Origin: Membranipora membranacea
Taxonomy: Eukaryota; Bryozoa; Gymnolaemata; Cheilostomatida; Membraniporidae
Reading direction: 5' to 3'
Length of the DNA: 64,000 nt
Assembly: GCA_914767715.1 (NCBI GenBank)
Contig: OU612072.1
Coordinates: forward strand, 12,276,001 to 12,340,000
Shown: piece by piece, positions 33,367-46,199 of the stretch
Layout of the letters: every line of letters begins with the position of its first letter
How positions within the stretch are numbered: position 1 is the stretch's first letter
Notes under the pieces: generated by a model
Told to the model about the DNA's origin: nothing
Database searches by the model: none
What the model saw: only the letters and a program-made list of their open reading frames with translations
Made by a program: the position numbers and the translations under genes

Positions 33367-36300
33367 ATTCAATTCTAGAAAGGAAGGGAAGGTAAGTCCA
33401 ATTCTCTGCATTATTATATCACAGGCTCCCGATAGTGCAATACAAGTAACAAGCACTTCCAGGAGACTGTGACATCATAAATCAGAGAATGGGAGACACC
33501 TTCCCTTATCAGAGGCACTTTTTCCACCACCAATAATTCATGCCAAGTAGAGCATTGAATTTTTTTACCATGAAAATCTTACAAAACTGCCGACTGTTTT
33601 TTTTAATACTTTTTCTGTCATCATAATAATAAAAGACTTTCATTACGTAGTTGTATGGTACTGTAACATGCATTGGTATATAAATATGAAAAAAAGGCTG
33701 TTCATGATAAAAGGTATTCAATCAACAATTCTTACTCTTTCAAAAAGAAAAGAATTATCTCGTGTGGAACGTACAGCAATATCTGAAACCATTTGTGTTA
33801 TTTCATGTTTATGGCCTGTTTCGGCTTGTCAAGGCAAAGGGTGCTAGAAACCTGCTGTGAAGCAGAGAGTGATTCCAAGCATTTATTTTTCATTTTATGA
33901 TCTGGGATAATCTTCTACTCCTAAAGATGTAAAAACAAAATCGCAACAAATATACACTTATGAAGTACTGTGAATTGACAGTAGAAGTATTATCTTTTAA
34001 TTTTGTTGACCTTGAAATATTCCAATAATATCAATGTTTGACCTAGTTCAAATCTCGGTGAAGCCAGAATTTCATCTTCACAAACTATGTACAATGTGAA
34101 AAGCAAGGAGGACCATAGGAGAACCCCTAATTTTGTTTATGAATATACCACAATGAGAATTAGCGCATTTGCTCTCAGCACGAGAGGACCTTGTTTGTTT
34201 TATATGTAAATGGTTTTAGGTTTTGCTACTCCCCTCCCCCCCCCCCCCTCTTGATCCATACTGACCAGAACGAGCGATTGAAACCAACAATGATGACAAT
34301 ATTGAATGAATATCCTGTCACATACCACACCGATTTTGACCACTATTGGACACTTTACATTACAAAACTGCTAACGCCACACCTAATGATGTAAGCAAGA
34401 GAAGACGACTACAAATTACCGCTAACTTCAATGAAATTAATACAACACTAGTATTATCATGAATGTGAAAATGCCTGCCAAAACTGTGGCATGTGTTCAT
34501 CATAAGCCAAGCAATAAGTATATGCACGTGGCTAATATGCAGCAGTTAGAGCTTGAGTCAGTAGCATTTTGACTGTCGAGCAGAGCTGTAGCATTTTGAC
34601 TGTACCTCAGAAAAGTATAATTTTGCACGGCGACGCAGAGTAATAATATTTTGACCGACCAGTATCATTGTGATGTCATGCAGCAGAGTAACATTTTTTT
34701 AAACCTGTATTAATTCAACAGCCGCTGAATTAACATAATAAAATGAATATATTATAATAATTTTACATCGAACATTCATATACTTACCGAGAGCCAATGA
34801 GAGGAATAGTTCAGGTCAGATTATTTAAGGACACAGTTTAATTTTCAATGATATATATATATAATACATATATATTTATATTCTTCTAATTGAAGTTTAA
34901 ATTTAATAGTTCACTTAACGACAGCCTTGCTGGTGCCTCTGTATCCCCAGAGCTAAAATATTGAATAAATTTCAGCAGCTCAGTCAGTCAAATAGATATT
35001 TTGTTGAATTTAATATATTGTGCAATCATTTGACAATTTTGATACAACAGGAAGTGCAATATCACAGTATCATAGAATCGGTAAACACAATTTGAAGCTT
35101 GTGATAATTATAAGTCAACTGAATACTAAAACAATATGCAGTTTCTTAGTATCATTGAATAAAAAATAAGGGCAAATGATGACTCGTGATAATTATCCTT
35201 ATGTTTGGCTAGTGTAATAATTTCATTGCTCATAAATCACATCAAATATTGTCTGGTCTGTGTGTAGTGAAACTTATGAGTGTAGTGGCACTCTTATGGC
35301 TTGAATATTTATATTTGACCCGATAAAAATATAATATAATCTGTAACCATAATACTGCACATTTATTCCCATCATAAGAAGTTACATCTTAACTCTTGAG
35401 TGAAGTAGGAAGTGTACCTACACATAGAACCCTTGATTAAAATAGATATCCCACTCACTCATGAAGGAGTAGACTCAGAGCAACCTAAATACACCTTGTT
35501 GTGTACACGGCCCAATTCAGTTTGTTTTTTTAAAAATAGGGCAATACATCAGCCACAGACATCCCCTGACAGGCAGGAATAGAACTTTGGGAAAACTGAG
35601 ATGGATGAAGTGAAGAAGTAGTAATAATCAGAGGATTAAGTTCTATTGATTATCAGTACTAATCATAAATATTTTATAACTAGTATTAGCTATTATTAGT
35701 ATTATTAACTAGTGAAATTCAAAGTCTAATCACTTACACAAAACAAACAGCAAGAGATTTGCTCCCAATATAAGATATTCGTTTTTATATTGAAAGCTAG
35801 ATCATGTTTACATGGTCAGAACCAGCCAAAAGTGGCTCCACAGTCATCAGTTATAATATTCATCAAATTTTATTTCTGATGAGCCGGTTTTGGTGTTGTC
35901 ATATTACTTTCAATGATCATATCAAAAGCAAGCTGGAAAGAAATCCGTTACAAATGATCCCTTGGATTTCCCAGAGATTCCTTAATGGTACGGTGTGTTC
36001 CAGAGATTCCCACCTTCAATTCAATGTTGTGATATCATAAGTCAAAATGTTAATAATGATTGATCTAAACTGTGCGTGCCAATCCTTTTTATTCAGGATT
36101 GGCCACCTTTTGTTGGGGAGAATACTAATTGGTCGCACAACTTTTCAGATAGATGATACAGTTGATGGGAATTACCAGGGCTGTATCCAATGAATTTAAG
36201 TGGTAAGGCCAGGCGCAGAGAGAGGTAAAATGCTGATAGCAAGTTTTAAGAGTAACAACCCAGTGAAGGCGCCTCTCATGTGAAAATATGTTTACTGATT

Positions 36301-36900
36301 TTCACAGAATTCTTTGTTGTGACCGATCAGCCAAGTGGAACCTTGCGTGGGGAGGACCATATTGCTGTGATGTATATCAGCATCATGATTAGTGTTTTCT
36401 TTTTGTACTATGAGGTTTTATTGATACACATAAACAGTGAGCTGAGAGCCTAATGTATGCCAGATTTCGAATCTCTCTACTCCATTACATGTCCCCACTA
36501 CTTTGCAGGGCTATTGGTCTCATTATCTAGAAGTTATTTCAGATAGTGTTTTTGAAGTAAAGTGGAGATAATTCATTTTCTATTAACAGTTAATGTGTAT
36601 CAACAGAGCAGTGGATGGGGTTGGGGGGGCAATTTACTTTCTTGCACATTCTGAGCCACTATCAGCTAATTCATGTATTTGCTTTTACGCTGTTTTATTT
36701 GGCAGACAATATCATCCTGGACTAATGATTTGATGCATATCTAGACTTCAGGTCTTCAATTTAAGAAGAAAGGTAGAAGCTATGACTTGGTCTATAGTCT
36801 TGGTAGCATTAAAATATAACCCAATCATTAAAGCAGTAAAAAAAATTTTTGCCACATAGAACCATGGTCAAAAGTGTGTTTTAATGATGTGATGCAGTGT
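33367..36900 (+). other. Intergenic D'-E', no gene recognised
   Basis: Matches 9429-12336 except for a 621 bp addition (33531-34151) and a C-homopolymer near 34232-34249 that is longer than in copy 1. It carries the second copies of the 27 bp tandem repeat and the TA microsatellite. Confidence 0.4.
33531..34151 (+). other. 621 bp segment present only in copy 2
   Basis: In copy 1, CCACCAC (ending 9592) joins AATGAG directly. In copy 2 the segment stands between the same flanks, with CCAC at both ends. There are no terminal inverted repeats and no open frame with family likeness. It may be an insertion with a short target duplication or a microhomology deletion in copy 1. Confidence 0.6.
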
Positions 36901-38302
36901 TAGACTGTGTCAAGTGTGACATTGATGACATTTTATTTCCATACCATTCATATACTTAGCCAACCACAAAACTTATTAAACTGTAAAAACACACTGCCAA
37001 AGCCAATTTGTTCTTTTTGACTTATGGGTATCCATTAACTTATTTTCTGCTTATCCACACAAATGTGTCAGTCTTCTTATCCTTTGACAGGTCAGTGCGA
37101 GGTCAATAAACAAAATCTTTTTTTTTGTAAATTAAAATCTGCAGTTTTTACTCCGAGAAGCATCAGATTATAAATAAATTCATCGCACTTGTTGAATACG
37201 CTATACATGCTCATTTTATAGTCTTTGTCTATGATAGTGTGGATTAGAAAGCTGGACATGAAGCAAGATGTCTTTGACTGCAATCAATCTGAATAAAACT
37301 GCAATCATACCAATCAATACCAAAAATATACCAAACCAAACTCAGAATACTTATTATATGCATTCAATTCGCTGGTACAAAGTTTTTGCTATTGCTGAAC
37401 TAGAAATTGCAGAGGACAACTAGTCAAGCACTTCTTTAGGAGAATCATATACTATGTCCAAGGGAGTCAGCCTAAGGGATGAGATAGGCAATGGATCAAC
37501 TTCTTGAATGCGTGGGAGTCTGGAAGCTGGTCTGACGAGTAATTATGTTCCCTAATATTAGTAACCGGTCTGTCTGTCATTGCTGACCTATTTGGGCATC
37601 ATCAATCTAGTCATCACTGTATCTGACCATACTGCTTCTTTCATGATTCATTCATTTTGCTTGTTAACAGTTCAATTTTGTTAAACGTTTTGGTGTAGAA
37701 AGCAACAAAAGGGTTGCTATGTTATGCTAAGCAAAGTCTGAACCTGGGTTTGATCTCCACTTTAATGATGCATTGTTGCCGTCATAAACTGAATCTAACT
37801 AGGCACTTCTGGATTAAATTGGAGTTTGAAGTCATTGTGTCGAAAAAGGAAGCGGTTTTTTTTTTGCATTTCGGGATTACCAACACAGTTTTAATCAAAT
37901 AACAATTAAATTTGTGCCAATTTTTTAAATGAATTGATCTAGTTATTAGTCTTTGGCCTCATACAATCGTTGTTTTTACATGGTGAAATTGCAGGAAACG
38001 ATTGTATTGCAAAAATGTTTTTTCCTAAACTCATAATTCCACATGATGAAATACTATATTCCCTGGATCTATCAAATATTTAATGGTTTTGAGTTGTAAA
38101 AGTTCCTTTTTTACATGATGAGATAGCAGAAAGTAGTAATCAAATGTCTTTTTACCCATCGATACAAATCCCCCTTATTAAGTGCAACTCATCAATGGAT
38201 TATAAATTGCGTACAGTGAATATTTGCAAAAAAAAAGAATCATAAATTGAACATACATTGGTACTCTCAATTTTTTCCTCAAGTCGCTATGTGCAGGACT
38301 AC

Positions 38303-38309
38303 TATAAAT
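38303..38309 (+). promoter_or_regulatory. TATA box of E'
   Basis: TATAAAT 100 bases before the start codon, same spacing as in E. Confidence 0.5.
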
Positions 38310-38402
38310 TTAAGTAGATTTTACATTTAAACCACACTCACAAATTTGCAACAGCTGAAACTTGTCTGAAGATTCAACACTGCAAGGATAGGAAATACTG
38401 AA

Positions 38403-39946
38403 ATGAATATGGGCAAAGAGAATAATAATGATCAGAAGATAATCTATTATCAAATGCTTATACTAGTACAAACTATTTTAGTAATCGGAAGTGTAACTTT
38501 ATTAACAATTATCTTTACAACAGATGGTCAAGCATTTGGAATCGGCTATCAAACTTATGCTCGTAGTCCAATCAGCACAGAAAAGGTAAGTATCTAAACC
38601 CTCAATGTAACAACAACCTGGCATTTATTGTCTACTTATTTAATCTGGCTCTGAAAACAATTTGTGCATTGGTTTTGATTTCTCTGGTTAAGTTAATTAT
38701 GTTAGCGTTCTGTGAAACGAAACTGAGCACACAAAGCATGTTGCACTCACTTTTTTAATAAATTTTATGGACTGGCATACTCATTTCGAAGGATATTTTC
38801 CATTAGGAGGCATTTCCATTAGAAGTAGTAGTAAGCTTGTATTTCTGTCTCCAGACAAATGCAGTATTTGAAAACGAAGTAAACAGAGAAAAAAGGCAAA
38901 TACTTTCCAACAGACTGGCTCTCTCACCACGGAGACTACCGGCAGCTCAGCTCCCAGTACGAATGCCTATGACATGTGAATTAGAGGAACCTGCACAGGT
39001 ATGATCGTTATTTTCATTGTTAATATTTTACACTTTTTTTTGGCGACAATATTAACCTGGTAGAAATTTCTGCAACAGAATGCCAAGGGAATCGGGATAA
39101 ATAATGGAAAATATTTGCTCAGCATTATGCAATTTTTAGACCACCAGCCGGCGATTATCATCCATTTGTCCTGTTAACCTAAAGTACTTGCCTAACCACT
39201 CATCGTCTGCAATCGTTAATAATTTTTACCATCACTTTCCTCATCAAAGCGAAATGTGTTCAATCTTTTGAGTTGCCTTTCTTCAGGATTATATGTTCAG
39301 TACTTCAGTCAATATTGGCAGTTAAGGTGTATTTTAGATTTAAATGCTTTCCCATAAATTACTTCTACCAGTTTAGGAAACGTTTTCTAATTAAATGTGT
39401 TTAGCACAAAGTTAACTGATCAAGGGTTTAATGATAGTTTTAACATCTAATGGGCAAATAACTAGCGGAAATTTGTTGCAAAGTCAGGATCCTGAGATTT
39501 AAGCTTCAATCAGTTATCTTTGAGCTATAAAAACTAGAACTTAATTTACCAAGCTGGCAGCAAAAGTTTAAAGGTGGTAAATTTTTGATTGATTACCCCA
39601 GAGAATTCGCGCTTTTGCACATTGCTTGCTAAAATTCACTTCTCCACTTAACTTTGTAATAAACACTCCCACCATAGCTAGCTAAAATTGAAACCAAACT
39701 AGATCATAAGTGCATAATAATGTTCTATATTGGTTACAGTGATGAGAATGGTGAATATGGTTGAAGGGCATCGATAGCTTGTTAACTTCACAGCCCATCA
39801 GATTGAGTTTTGTCACATCCTGTTTTTTTTCTGATTTTCAGCAGGGCACACTGAGCCTTCTGATCCCATGTTCTGTGGCAACAGCTACTACAACATGCTG
39901 TGGAGTCAATCCAAGACTGACATGTCAGTGTGTAACTGACGACTGA
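38403..39946 (+). CDS. Gene E': second copy of E (143 aa, 3 exons)
   Basis: Exons are 38403-38585, 38855-38998 and 39842-39946. Five bases differ from E in the coding sequence and all five change residues (A to V, H to Y and H to R in exon 1; Q to P and E to A in exon 2). The last exon, with C-x8-CC-GVNPRLTC-x-C, is identical. The NREKR site, the helix and the CAGCAG acceptor are kept. Confidence 0.8.
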
Positions 39947-40788
39947 GCACCATCTTCTATTTAATATTTACTCTAATTACAATTATTGCTAATATATAAA
40001 GAATACGATTAATAATAATTTCTGTTGCGTATGAATAATCTTAGCAGTATTCCATTAATCAGCTTGCCTTTGAACGTTGAGAATACCCTTCAAGGAAAGT
40101 TGATACCGTTTATTTATGCATATATCAAATAATATCATGATAACACAACTATCATATATACCCTCTCTTGGGTTATGACACAGTTATCTGCTGCAATCAT
40201 AACAATATCATCAAGCATATTATCATCAAATTATGGTTTTGACTTAGCATTTTATCACAATAATTAAAGGCATAATTTGAAAACAACTAGATTGATTAAA
40301 ATTCAACAACTTAGGTAAATATATTTTGCATTTCGCTTTGGTTTTTAAAACTGCTACTGAAATATAAATCAGTTTTTTGTTATTTTGTGTTTTTCCAGCA
40401 ATATTTTTTCCTAACATACTTGAAATATTTTTCAAAATATTATAAATTATTTATTGTAGCAATAAATCATCCATGCTATTACCTCTGTACGCAAAATCTG
40501 TATTAACTATAACAATGCAATTGGACAAGTAGGCCCAGAAGAAGATTACGTATTAGCCAAAATTTAAAAAAAAAAGAAAATAATATTGTTTGCTTTTAAT
40601 ACCTGGCCCTTCCATCCTTAATATTGTGTATTTTGATGTACAGGTATTTTTGAATTTTTTCCAAACACTTGGTGTGTCTGTATTATGATAACTATGATGT
40701 TCGACATTCGGGTCTCACATCAATCTCCAAGTTGATCCATCATTAAGAGGGCTGTGAAGAGCACACACTCATGCAAGAAATCATGCAG

Positions 40789-41620
40789 TTATTTGTACCA
40801 GCAGCACCAGCAGATTTTTTTGGTGATGTTTTCCTCCGCCTTCTCTTGGAGATATTGTAAAACATCCAAGAAATCAACATAGGGATTATCAAACTTATTC
40901 TCCCTTAGCAGCTTTGAAACAAACCCAAAATTGACCCTTTCAATATTCGCTTGTGAGATTAGAAAGCCCTTGTGGGAGGTCACTTCAGGGTTTTTGACTA
41001 GTGTCCCACATTTTCTGTATATGGAATCTGCTTTTATACATAGGCCACATAACTATGCAAATATATTGACTTACCATTTTTATCAAGAGTCACAGTACTT
41101 AGTACTTATATCCTGACTAAAACTAAGGTGTCAATCACCCGTTCTCTGGCGAATACGGCCTCATATCAACTGTTTGGTCATTGTTAAATCTCCTGAAATA
41201 GTTGAGCGACTTTATATGCATATAGGCATAGGGTTCCTTAGCAAAAGACCCTTCCAATGAATTCTCCTCCCAATAATTTAACTTGACAATCCCGGCTAAT
41301 TTGGGTGATTTGTCAAACAGCACCATTTGCATACTTTTCCATTTGGACCGAGAAGTAACACAAAACATAATAATATACACTTACGAGCTCAAATAATCAG
41401 TTGTCACAAATGCATCATTCATAGACATTAACAATGGTGTGGAACAGGTGCACACTATTGTGAGCGAAGTTGACTGCGAAAACGGCCAGCAATTTGGTTG
41501 ATACAGTGGGGTTTGGTTATCACTTCCATGCATCATAATTCTTATATTAATATCCTTCATACCAGAGCTTGTTTGGTTCAAGATTAGCTTGAGCTTACGA
41601 TTGCAAAAGGTACATGACAA
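40789..41620 (-). pseudogene. G': minus-strand ORF region, copy 2, unidentified
   Basis: The same three frames as in G: 41620-41381, 41380-41135 and about 41040-40789. Here the third is open and can be read back through CIKADSIYRKCGTLVKNPEV to about 41040 before a plausible boundary. It has FLDVLQYLQEKAEENITKK near its end. No complete gene model can be drawn, and no family is recognised. The third unit has stops at matching places. Confidence 0.3.
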
Positions 41621-43834
41621 TTTACCTACAAGAGCTGTGAATCAAGTTTCAAAAAAAAATTTACCATACAACCCTTTGTTGCTTGGTTTGTATCTTTAAG
41701 GCTCATCACTATGAGATGGACCAACCCATCCAGTCAAATAAGGATACACATATTATTCAATGTATGCTTTGACTGCAACGAAAGATATTTGAAAGTAAAG
41801 CTTGACGATTTCGTTAGACAAAGTGATTTATTATGTATATCAATTGGAAATTTGTGCAGACTTTGTTGAAGGCATGATGCCTCATAACCGTATTGACTCC
41901 AATCTGGTTAGTGACAGACCAGCTAATCTGAGTTTTATGCGCTCTTGGCAACAATACTTGAAACTTTTTGAGCTGCGACACGGAAACAGACCGCATTTAG
42001 CCAAGTTGCGCTACATGTTGTTTATATGTAGCCGAGCTACGCCACTCCAATTTATTTTTGCTCTGGTAGCAGTTCTTCTACTGTAGTTGTCAGTTCCACC
42101 TAGAAAAGTTTGTAATGTACTTTTTGTACAGATTCTGCTAAATAGCTTGTGGTTCGGCTCGGGGCTGCCCCCGAGGCTTTGCTGGTTGGGTAATTATATA
42201 TGGGTCAATTCTGAAAAATTCTAGAATTGTTCAGACAATTCTTGGGCATGAAAGGCAGTGGAAGTGATAGACTGTGTCAAGTGTGACATTGATGACATTT
42301 GTATTTCCATACCATTCATGTACTTAGCCAACTACAAAGCTTATTAAACTGTAAAAACACAACTGGCGAAGTAAATTCTTTTCTTTTTGCCTTATGGGTA
42401 TCCATTAATTTCTTCTTTTTTTCCATATCCTCACATATATGTCGATCTTATCCTTTGACAGGTCAGTACGAGGTCACTAAACAAAAAAATAATTTCTAAG
42501 TTCAAATCTGCAGTTTTTATTCCGAGAAGCATCAGATTACAAATTAATTCATCACACTTGCTGAATAGGCTATACATGCTCATCTTATAGTCTTAGTCTA
42601 TGATAGTGTGGATTAGAAAGCTGGACATGAGGGAAGATGTCTATGACTGCAATCAATCTGAATAAAACTGCAATCATACCAATTAACACCAAAAAAATAC
42701 CAAACCAAACTCAAAATACTCATAATATGCATTTAATTTTCGGAGAAATTTAATAGGACCACCGAACTATCACTTCAAGGAATTTTATGACTTGAAAAGC
42801 CGATATCATAAATGCCACAAAACCCATGGGTGTGGGTAAAATACACTTAGGTAAAAATGTGGCTTCATAGGGATTTTAACCTGATCCTCTCACGCCTGGA
42901 ATCTCCTCTGACGGGAATTTATGATACCTAATCTTAGTTACCAGTCAGTCCCGATTGATGACCAGTTCAGGCAGCATCGATTGGGAGGTAATCATCAAAA
43001 CCCTCCTTTCATTCATGTTGCTTGCTAACAGTTCAATTTTCTTATACATTTTGATGTTGAAAGCAACAAAAAGGTTGTTTTTCATAATTTGTTTAATGCA
43101 TGGTCATTAATCTGTGTATCTGGATGTGATAACCGCCTTAATGATGCATTGTTGCCGTCATAATTTGAATCTTACTAGGCACCTCTGAATTAGATCCGAG
43201 TGTGAAGTCATTGTGTTGAAAAAGGAAGCGTTTTATTACATTTCGGGATTACAGACAAATTTAATCAAATAACAACAAAAAATATCCTGATTTTTCAAAT
43301 ACATTGGCCAAGCTTTTACTCTTTGACCTCATTCAGTCATTGTTTTGCATATTGAAAGTGCAGAAAACGATTGTATTGCGATTATGTTTTTTTCCTTAAG
43401 CTTATAAGCCCACATGGTGAAACCAACTTTCCCCTGGATTTATCAAATATTTAATTTTTAATGTATTTGATCTGAAAAGATTCTATTTTTACATGATGAG
43501 ATAGCAGAAAGTATAATAATAAATTCTCTTTTTACCCATAGCTAAAAAATCCCGCTTAATAAGTGCAACTCATCAGTGGATTAAAACTTGCGTAGGATTA
43601 GTAATTGCAAAATAAAAATTAAAAAAAAGCAACAAACTAAGGTACTTTCACTGGTTTGCCTAAAGTTGCTATGTGCAAGTGCTGCTATGAATTAGAGTAG
43701 ATTTAACTTTTTGACCACACTCGCAAACTTGCAGCAGCTAAAACTTCATCTTTGATAATTTAAATCTGACAATTCAGCATCCATTCTGTCACAAGTGCCG
43801 CAACATTACACTGACAGAAAACCTTGTTTTGAAT

Positions 43835-45545
43835 ATGAGCAAAGAATATTATAATCAGAAGATAATGTTTTATCGAATGCTTATACTAGTACAAACTATT
43901 CTAGTAATCGGATCTGTACATTTACTCAAAATAATCTTTGTATCAGATGGTGGTGCGTTTGGAATCGGTTGCCAATCATCTGCTCATAGTACAATCAACG
44001 CAGACCAGGTGAGCACCTAAACCCTCCATGTCACATATGTCATTTATCGACTACATATTTTGTCTGACTCTGAGAACAATTGTGTATTCGGTTTGATATC
44101 TCTGGTTGATCATGTTAATACTTGTGAAATTAAACTGAACAAACAAAATTTATATTAGGGTTGCTTACTTGTATTTTTCTTCTCTAGACAAATGCAGTGT
44201 TTGATACAGGAGTAAACAGAGAAAAGAGGAGGACAATTCAGAGCAGACTGGCTCTATCTTGACGCAGACTACCAACAGCTCAGACCCCAGTACGAGCGCC
44301 TATGTCATGTGAATTAGTGGAACCTGAACAGGTATGATCTGAAAAGATTGTTAAAATACAATTAAATAAGATACGATAAATATAAAATCATAAACTTTTT
44401 TATGCCGACAACATCATCCTGGTAGAATGTTTTCACTAAAAGCCAAAAGATTTGGATGCATGGAGGAAAAAATTGCCGAGCATTATCCACTTTTTGGGCC
44501 TTCGCCATTGATAAGCATTTATTTGGTTTGATATATCAAATCACCAGACAAACCACTCATTTTCACATCATTTTACCATCCCTTCCTCATATTTAGAGCA
44601 ACATGTGTTCCATCTTTGGAGTTGCCTTTTCTCGTTATACTATAATCAGTAGTTTTGTAAATGTTGATGGATAGGTTGTAGGTTTCCGATTCAAGGTAAT
44701 GAATACAAGTACTCTCAAGCGACTGCCACCAGTCTGGAAATCTTCCCCTATAAAGTCTGTATGGCACAAAGATAACTGATTGAATCTCAGAAAATTCAAG
44801 TCATTGTCAAATAACTTGTGCTAACCTGCTATCAAATAAGTTATCTTCGAGCTTTACAGTGCCAATTTTTGAGACTAGCAGTGGTTTAAGGTTGTATACT
44901 GTTGAGCAGTTACCCTAAAAGAGAACATTTTTTTGCACCAACTTTTAATGGCAAACTCTCTTACCTGCTAATACTTACTCGTACTCTCATCATTGTAATA
45001 CACCCTCCTGCCTAAGGATTTCAGCTTCATGGAGTTCCTTCCTTCAAAGGCAACCTTAGCAGTTACTCACTCAGGCATTTTGAACAGTAAGAACAGGTGT
45101 TGTTGTAAATTTGGCCTTCTCAAACATAGTGTGCTATATGGGGATACGTTATATCAAATGGGTCAGAACTTATAGAATTCAAGATAAGGGGGAAGCAGGT
45201 CAGGTGCCATTTCGATCATATCATTTCACACTATTCACGCTGAAAATTATAAATGTATTCGAATGCTTTCTTGGATCAGCCAATCAAAACAAATGCTAAT
45301 GGGAATGGAACTTTCTGAATGACTTTCAACCATCACTGAAATCTCGCTGCATATGAGAAAGGAGAAGATGGTTGAAGGGTACCAATTGCCTGTTATATTT
45401 GACACCTTGTAGTCCATCTGATTGAGTATTGTAACAACTTGTTTTATTTCTGAGTCTGACAATCCCATGTGCTGTGGCTGCAGCTACTACAACATGCTGT
45501 GGACTAAATCCAAGACTGACATGTGACTGTGTAACTGACGATTGA
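43835..45545 (+). pseudogene. E3: pseudogene of E
   Basis: Exon 1 (43835-44008) is open, with the first ATG of E changed to TTG and Met3 kept. Exon 2 (44188-44331) has the same length as in E and keeps NREKR, but has an in-frame TGA at 44260-44262 where E has Pro. Exon 3 still encodes C-x8-CC-GLNPRLTC-x-C (frame 45456-45545). Its start has lost the CAGCAG acceptor by a deletion, and the only nearby AG is off by one base. The TATAAAT upstream is TATGAAT (43686-43692). Several independent lesions make it a dead copy, though the cysteine pattern has survived. Confidence 0.75.
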
Positions 45546-46199
45546 GCATTATTTTCTATTTAATTTCTTTTTTAAATTCAAACACAATAATACGGAAATA
45601 TTTTTTAGTAATTTCTATATATTTCATTTGAATAATCGTAGCGGCATATTTCAATAAGACAGCTTTCCCTTTTATTGTTAGGGACACTTCCAAGATGATT
45701 GATATATTATATATATATATATGCAATTATGTAATCATAACATGAAAACACAACTACAACGTTTACCCTCTCTTGTGAGTAACCTGCTGCAATCATGTCA
45801 ATTTCGTCAGGCATATCACCAAGGAATGGTTTTGATTAAAAAATTTGTATCACTTTTTTATTAATGAAATCAACTTGAGTTGTTCAAAGAAGATTGATTT
45901 TTTTTTCTGCAGACATCATTCCATTCTGACCAGCATCAAGGTATAATTGTGGAAAAAACCGTCTGCTATCAATTTAACTCAGCTGTAACACTGATTAAAA
46001 ATAATATGAAAACATTGTTTTCTGGTTCTTCCTTCAAATTTTTACAGGGGTATTGCCAACAGGTATGTCTCTTTTCCCAAACAGTTTACAAATTTTCTCT
46101 CTGGTGTGACTTTATTATGATAACTTTGACGATCCACGTTTGGGTCACACATTAATCTTCAAGTTGATCAATCATTAAGGAGGCTGTGAAGAGCATACA

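Larger units (their letters stand above)
36901..42267 (+). repeat. E unit, copy 2
   Basis: About 97% identical to 12337-17783, with the same order: upstream region, E', G'. It is followed directly by the third, diverged unit. Confidence 0.65.

Noticed and set aside
45247-45468. Minus-strand open frame over E3 intron 2
   Set aside because: Not conserved in E or E' and overlapping the E3 intron; taken as chance.
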